A DNA stretch of 64,000 nucleotides from Virgibacillus chiguensis (GTDB taxonomy: Bacteria; Bacillota; Bacilli; Bacillales; Amphibacillaceae). Position 1 is the stretch's first letter; each line of letters begins with the position of its first letter. Positions 60,562-64,000 of the stretch are shown here, piece by piece. The DNA lies in NCBI RefSeq assembly GCF_900129865.1, contig NZ_FQXD01000005.1:158875-222874 (forward strand), read 5' to 3'. A program made the position numbers and the translations under genes. The notes below the pieces were generated by a model. It was not told the origin of the DNA. It did not search any database and worked only from the letters and a program-made list of their open reading frames with translations.

Positions 60562-62241
60562 CTAAGCAAGCCTGTATATAAAGGCTTCATATGGTTTAAG
60601 AGTAAATTGGCGAACGGAATGCATCGTTTTTGTTGGCTCGTTCGTAATTAAGATTTCTTGGCCTTCTGGCACGTTTGGTAGTTCACATGTCTGTTGCTGA
60701 TCTGTAAAGTTACATACGACGAGCAAAGTGTCTTCTTGATGTGTTCTCGTGTAAGCAAATATTTCTTCGTTATCTTCAAGTAATAAATCAAATTTTCCGT
60801 GGATGATGGTCGGTTCTTGTTTCCGCAAGGCAATTAATTGCTGATAATAATAGAATATAGAGTTAGGATCAGCAAGAGCTGCTTCTGTATTTATTGTCGT
60901 GTAATTTGGATTTACGTTTAACCAAGGTTGTCCTGTTGTAAATCCTGCATGTGGCTTGTCATTCCATTGCATTGGTGTTCTAGCGTTATCACGACCAATA
61001 GCATAAATAGCTTGCATTAAGTCCTCTTTATGATGCCCTTGTGCCAAGCGTTCATGATACCAATTAATCAGTTCGATATCTTCATAATCATCAATGGAAG
61101 GGAATTGGACGTTCGTCATACCAATTTCTTCTCCCTGATAGATATAAGGTGTTCCTTTCATGCCATGAAGGAGAGTGGCGAGCATTTTAGCTGATTTCTC
61201 ACGGTATTCTTTATCATTGCCAAAGCGAGAAACTACCCTTGGTTGGTCATGGTTATTCCAATACAAGCTATTCCAGCCTTCATGTTCTAGACCGTACTGC
61301 CATTTACTTAAAATTTCTTTTAGATCGGTAAGCTTCCAAGGCATGTTGGACCATTTTCCATCTGGTCCATTCCAAAGCCCCATATGTTCAAAATGGAATA
61401 CCATATTCAATTCTTCACGTTCTTCCCCAGTGTAAAGCTTCGCATCCTCGACGGTTACACCTGGCATTTCTCCAACTGTTAAAATATCATAATCAGCGAG
61501 CACTTTTTGATTCATTTCATGTAAAAATTCATGAATACGCGGTCCATTCATATGAAATTCAAATGCGGAAACAAGTTCTTTACCTGGATCTGGTTCGCGT
61601 TCAGGCATGGTTTGATCTTTCGAAATTAAGTTGATCACATCCATACGAAATCCGTCTATTCCTTTATCTAACCACCAGCGCATCATTTGATACACGTCGT
61701 TACGGACATCAGGGTTTTCCCAATTTAAATCAGGTTGCTTTTCGCTAAACATATGCAGAAAATATTCATCCGTTGCCTCATCATATTTCCATGCAGAGCC
61801 GCTAAATGCGGATTCCCAATTCGTCGGTGGTTGCCCATTTTCTTTTCCTTTTTTCCAAATATAATAATCTCTTTTTGGATGATTTATACTTGATCTTGAC
61901 TCGACAAACCAAGCATGTTCATCGGATGTGTGATTCACTACAAGATCCATTACGATTTTAAGTCCTCGTTTATGTGCTTCTTCAAGCAATGTATCAAAGT
62001 CTTCCATCGTTCCGAATTCATCCATGATTTTTTGGTAATCACGAATATCATAACCATTATCATCATTTGGGGAATCGTACACAGGGGATAGCCAAATGAC
62101 ATCGATTCCAAGTTTTCTCAAGTAGTCTAGTTTTTGAATAATTCCTTGTATATCTCCAATTCCATCACCGTTGCTATCATGAAAGCTACGTGGATAGATT
62201 TGATAAACGACGCTTTCTTTCCACCAATTATTTTGTGTCAT
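60562..62241 (-). CDS. malL: Alpha-glucosidase (oligo-1,6-glucosidase), GH13
   Basis: 559 residues, the size of MalL and oligo-1,6-glucosidases. It releases glucose from isomaltose, maltose or related oligosaccharides in the cytosol. GH13 motifs: DLVVNHTSDEH (about 98-108), nucleophile Asp in DGFRMDVINLIS (about 195-206), acid/base Glu in LTVGEMPGV (about 252-260) and NNHDQPR. The Val after DVIN suggests alpha-1,6 preference, but this is inferred. AAGGAAGG lies before the ATG. A LacI operator sits 24 nt upstream; the divergently placed regulator follows at 62567. Confidence 0.92.
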   Translation of the reverse strand: MTQNNWWKESVVYQIYPRSFHDSNGDGIGDIQGIIQKLDYLRKLGIDVIWLSPVYDSPNDDNGYDIRDYQKIMDEFGTMEDFDTLLEEAHKRGLKIVMDLVVNHTSDEHAWFVESRSSINHPKRDYYIWKKGKENGQPPTNWESAFSGSAWKYDEATDEYFLHMFSEKQPDLNWENPDVRNDVYQMMRWWLDKGIDGFRMDVINLISKDQTMPEREPDPGKELVSAFEFHMNGPRIHEFLHEMNQKVLADYDILTVGEMPGVTVEDAKLYTGEEREELNMVFHFEHMGLWNGPDGKWSNMPWKLTDLKEILSKWQYGLEHEGWNSLYWNNHDQPRVVSRFGNDKEYREKSAKMLATLLHGMKGTPYIYQGEEIGMTNVQFPSIDDYEDIELINWYHERLAQGHHKEDLMQAIYAIGRDNARTPMQWNDKPHAGFTTGQPWLNVNPNYTTINTEAALADPNSIFYYYQQLIALRKQEPTIIHGKFDLLLEDNEEIFAYTRTHQEDTLLVVCNFTDQQQTCELPNVPEGQEILITNEPTKTMHSVRQFTLKPYEAFIYRLA

Positions 62242-62264
62242 GAAAACCTTCCTTTTCTGTTAAG

Positions 62265-62278
62265 GTTAAACGTTTACT
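62265..62278. promoter_or_regulatory. LacI-family operator upstream of the alpha-glucosidase gene
   Basis: GTTAAACGTTTACT, sharing TAAACGTTTACT with the operator before the lacI-type gene (63609-63622). It lies 24 bp before the malL start, a position to repress. Confidence 0.75.
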
Positions 62279-62285
62279 CTACTGC

Positions 62286-62333
62286 TAGAAAACTTGGCTT
62301 GTCGCCAAACCTTATGGCGAAAGCCTTCGTTAA
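62286..62333 (-). repeat. Dispersed repeat family A, copy 14 (right part, reverse)
   Basis: TAGAAAACTTGGCTTGTCGC, then CAAACCTTATGGCGAAAGCC. It is in the 62242-62566 gap next to family B copy 7. Confidence 0.75.
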
Positions 62334-62364
62334 AAAGAAAAGATGAACTTGTTATATTTAAAGA

Positions 62365-62590
62365 TAGAGTAGCTTGTGTAGGTATAATAACTGAATAGCC
62401 ACATCCAGCGCAGTCGCCCAGCAACTAGGCGACTTTTAAGTTATCATCGGTTCATGGCTAAGGGGAAGGCTGACTAAAAACGGGTTTGCCGAACGACGTC
62501 GGTATACCACTTGTTTTGTGGCATGAATCCGATATCTTTCATTGGTTCGTTCCAGTCGCTACGTTGCTAAACTACGCCCCGAGCCTTTGT
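62365..62590 (+). repeat. Dispersed repeat family B, copy 7
   Basis: GAATAGCCACATCCAGCGCA, CAACTAGGCGACTTTTAAGT, TATCATCGGTTCATGGCTAA, GCCGAACGACGTCGGTATAC, GTTCGTTCCAGTCGCTACGT, ending GCCCCGAGCCTTTGT at 62590. The right end overlaps the last codons of the lacI-type gene. Confidence 0.8.
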
Positions 62591-63592
62591 CTTTTTCACC
62601 GATTCTCTTTCAATTATTTTGTGTTCCATGATAATCGAATCCGTATCTTCCCCCATAATACATTGGCATAGCAACTCGCTAGCACGATACCCCATCACGT
62701 CGAACTCTTGAGATACAGTAGTTAATGAAGGAACAGTCATCGTAGCTAACTTCGTATTATCATAGCCAATTACGGATACATCTTCAGGGACACGTATTCC
62801 TTGTGCATTTGCTTCAGAAATAACACCAGCCGCCATTTCATCACTTGCTGCAACAATTGCAGTAACCTCTGGGTGGCTTTTCATAATGGAACGAAATGCA
62901 TGTTTGCCATCTTCAAAATAGAAGGCGCTACTCCAACTAATCTGTGATGATTTACAAGGAAGGTTTGCATCAGTTAATGCTTGCTTAAAGCCCTCCATCC
63001 GAGGCGTACCTGCAATTAAGTCATGAGGCGGTCCACTAACCATAGCGAGTTTTGTGTGCCCATGCTTGATTAAATAATTCGTAGCATCATAGGTAGCTTT
63101 TAGATCATCGACTTTTATTTCCGGTATGTTCTTTAAATCAGATATTCCTGATAAAGTGACAAAAGGAACATTCATTTGCTTAACAATTTTTTGAAAATTT
63201 CTCGTCAGCCTTCCACTTGCAAATATAACGCCCTCCACCTGTTTTTCATAAAGTAATTGTAAATAATGCTTTGTTTTATCAGGATCGGACAATGTATTAC
63301 AAACAAATACACTCTTTCCGTAAACTTGCGCAGCCGCTTCTATGCCATGTAGCATTTCTGCACTGACCATTCCAGACACCGCAGGAAACAGCACTCCAAT
63401 TGTTCCGCTTTCATTATTAATTAAACTACGGGCAATAGCATTAGGGAAGTACCCCATCTGTTCAATCGTTTGCATTACATGCTGCTTTGTTTTGTCAGAG
63501 TAGCCCTTTCCCGTATTATTTAAAATTCGAGATACTGTCGCAATAGACACATTCGCTTCTCTAGCAACATCTTTTATCGTTGATTTTTTCAT
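62567..63592 (-). CDS. LacI family transcriptional regulator (MalR-like)
   Basis: 341 residues. N-terminal HTH (TIKDVAREANVSIATVSRIL) with the hinge-helix region and NAIARSLINNESGTIGVLFP starting the periplasmic-binding-like core that senses a sugar. It controls malL through the shared TAAACGTTTACT operator and probably its own gene. The last eight residues (TKARGVV region) are encoded by the end of family B copy 7, whose insertion replaced the original end; the core seems complete before it. The true start at 63592 is followed by MKKSTIKD. Confidence 0.9.
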   Translation of the reverse strand: MKKSTIKDVAREANVSIATVSRILNNTGKGYSDKTKQHVMQTIEQMGYFPNAIARSLINNESGTIGVLFPAVSGMVSAEMLHGIEAAAQVYGKSVFVCNTLSDPDKTKHYLQLLYEKQVEGVIFASGRLTRNFQKIVKQMNVPFVTLSGISDLKNIPEIKVDDLKATYDATNYLIKHGHTKLAMVSGPPHDLIAGTPRMEGFKQALTDANLPCKSSQISWSSAFYFEDGKHAFRSIMKSHPEVTAIVAASDEMAAGVISEANAQGIRVPEDVSVIGYDNTKLATMTVPSLTTVSQEFDVMGYRASELLCQCIMGEDTDSIIMEHKIIERESVKKTKARGVV

Positions 63593-63608
63593 GTTATCTT
63601 CCTTATAG

Positions 63609-63622
63609 AGTAAACGTTTACT
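63609..63622. promoter_or_regulatory. LacI-family operator upstream of the regulator gene
   Basis: AGTAAACGTTTACT is a perfect 14-bp palindrome, 16 bp upstream of the regulator start codon, suggesting autoregulation. Confidence 0.8.
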
Positions 63623-63699
63623 TCATTTTAGCGGATACGAGGGAGGATGTCAATAAGAATGAGGTGCAACGGAGAAAGTTGCTAGTTCCAGCTTGGAAG

Positions 63700-64000
63700 T
63701 CGCTTCATGATTACTGTAAAAGCGCTCGCCCGCGTCTGAAAATCGCTCATGATTACTGTGAAAGCGCTCGCTCGCGTCTGAAAATCGCTCATGAACGAAG
63801 AAAAGCGCTCGCTCGCGTCCGAAAATCGCTCATGAACAAAGAAAAGCGCTCGCTCGCGTCCAGGAATCGCTCATGAACAAAGAAAAGCGCTCGCTCGCGT
63901 CCGTGAATCGCTCATGAACGAAGAAAAGCGCTCGCCCGCGTCTAGGAATCGCTCATGATCGAGGAAAAGCGCTCGCTCGCGTTCTGGAATCGCTCATGAA
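63700..64000 (+). repeat. Second tandem array of CGCTCGC/CGCTCAT units, running off the window
   Basis: Seven 42-bp units so far, each with halves like AAAGCGCTCGCTCGCGTCC and GAATCGCTCATGAACAAAGAA. The same alternation of CGCTCGC and CGCTCAT is seen at 51341-51650, but the flanking words differ. It fills most of the gap after the lacI-type gene. Confidence 0.85.

Noticed and set aside
63580..63876. 98-codon frame through the second tandem array
   Set aside because: The second half is translated tandem repeat; the start overlaps the regulator promoter.
63700..64000. CRISPR-like periodic repeats at the window end
   Set aside because: Same reason: no unique spacers, a 21+21-bp alternation, and no cas genes.

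Overview
The window is chromosomal DNA from an AT-rich, spore-forming member of the Bacillaceae. It has Bacillus-type ribosome binding sites, two CotF-like coat proteins, class III ribonucleotide reductase under NrdR boxes, an AhpC/AhpF pair under a PerR box, and many genes starting with TTG or GTG. Gene content and the dispersed intergenic repeats suggest a Virgibacillus/Oceanobacillus-type organism; that is an inference, because no rRNA or other marker gene is present. There are no tRNAs, rRNAs, prophage or CRISPR arrays.

Layout. 1-5.9 kb: an operon matching the Escherichia coli yhf cluster (yhfU-yhfT-php-yhfS-yhfX-yhfW), a compact set of transporter, PLP, phosphotriesterase-like and phosphopentomutase-like proteins whose pathway is not established. 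6.3-10.6 kb: moaC, then two MerR-regulator/membrane-protein modules whose promoters share the same operator palindrome inside 19-bp spacers. 11-14.2 kb: a cupin gene and ahpCF. 14.6-19.4 kb: an AGCS amino acid/sodium symporter, an M20 peptidase of RocB type and an iron alcohol dehydrogenase. 19.8-28.3 kb (all minus strand): PTS EIIBC, EIIA and a GH38 alpha-mannosidase, then an RpiR regulator, a ROK kinase and a GH1 glycosidase. This looks like an uptake and hydrolysis locus for mannosylglycerate or another mannoside, split by a repeat. 28.9-37.5 kb: an ABC transporter, HxlR regulator plus MDR oxidoreductase, a fossil TnpB element, an ankyrin lipoprotein, a GNAT enzyme, a guanine-deaminase-like enzyme and an acyl-CoA ligase.

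37.9-41 kb: three consecutive small exported coiled-coil proteins with their own terminator, then a sigma-70-type factor whose promoter spacer holds a LexA-like GAAC-N4-GTTC site. 41.3-50.5 kb: an HTH protein, small membrane proteins, a UcpA-like SDR, heme O synthase, a CorC-type transporter and a Ca2+-type P-ATPase. 50.5-58.4 kb: an MBL-fold hydrolase, a 42-bp-period tandem array, an apparent type I toxin-antitoxin locus (25-residue holin-like toxin plus convergent RNA), a methyltransferase, nrdDG, coat proteins and YunF. 58.6-64 kb: small membrane proteins, a relic of a sugar ABC permease, an oligo-1,6-glucosidase with its LacI regulator and paired operators, and a second tandem array running off the end.

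The gaps are full of repeats. Family A (about 90 bp, with a CTTGGC/GCCAAG hairpin) occurs about 15 times. Family B (up to about 260 bp, GC-richer, all copies on the plus strand) occurs 7 times and often follows A directly. One A copy is interrupted by a 109-bp element with 11-bp inverted ends, and one B copy has replaced the end of the lacI-type gene.
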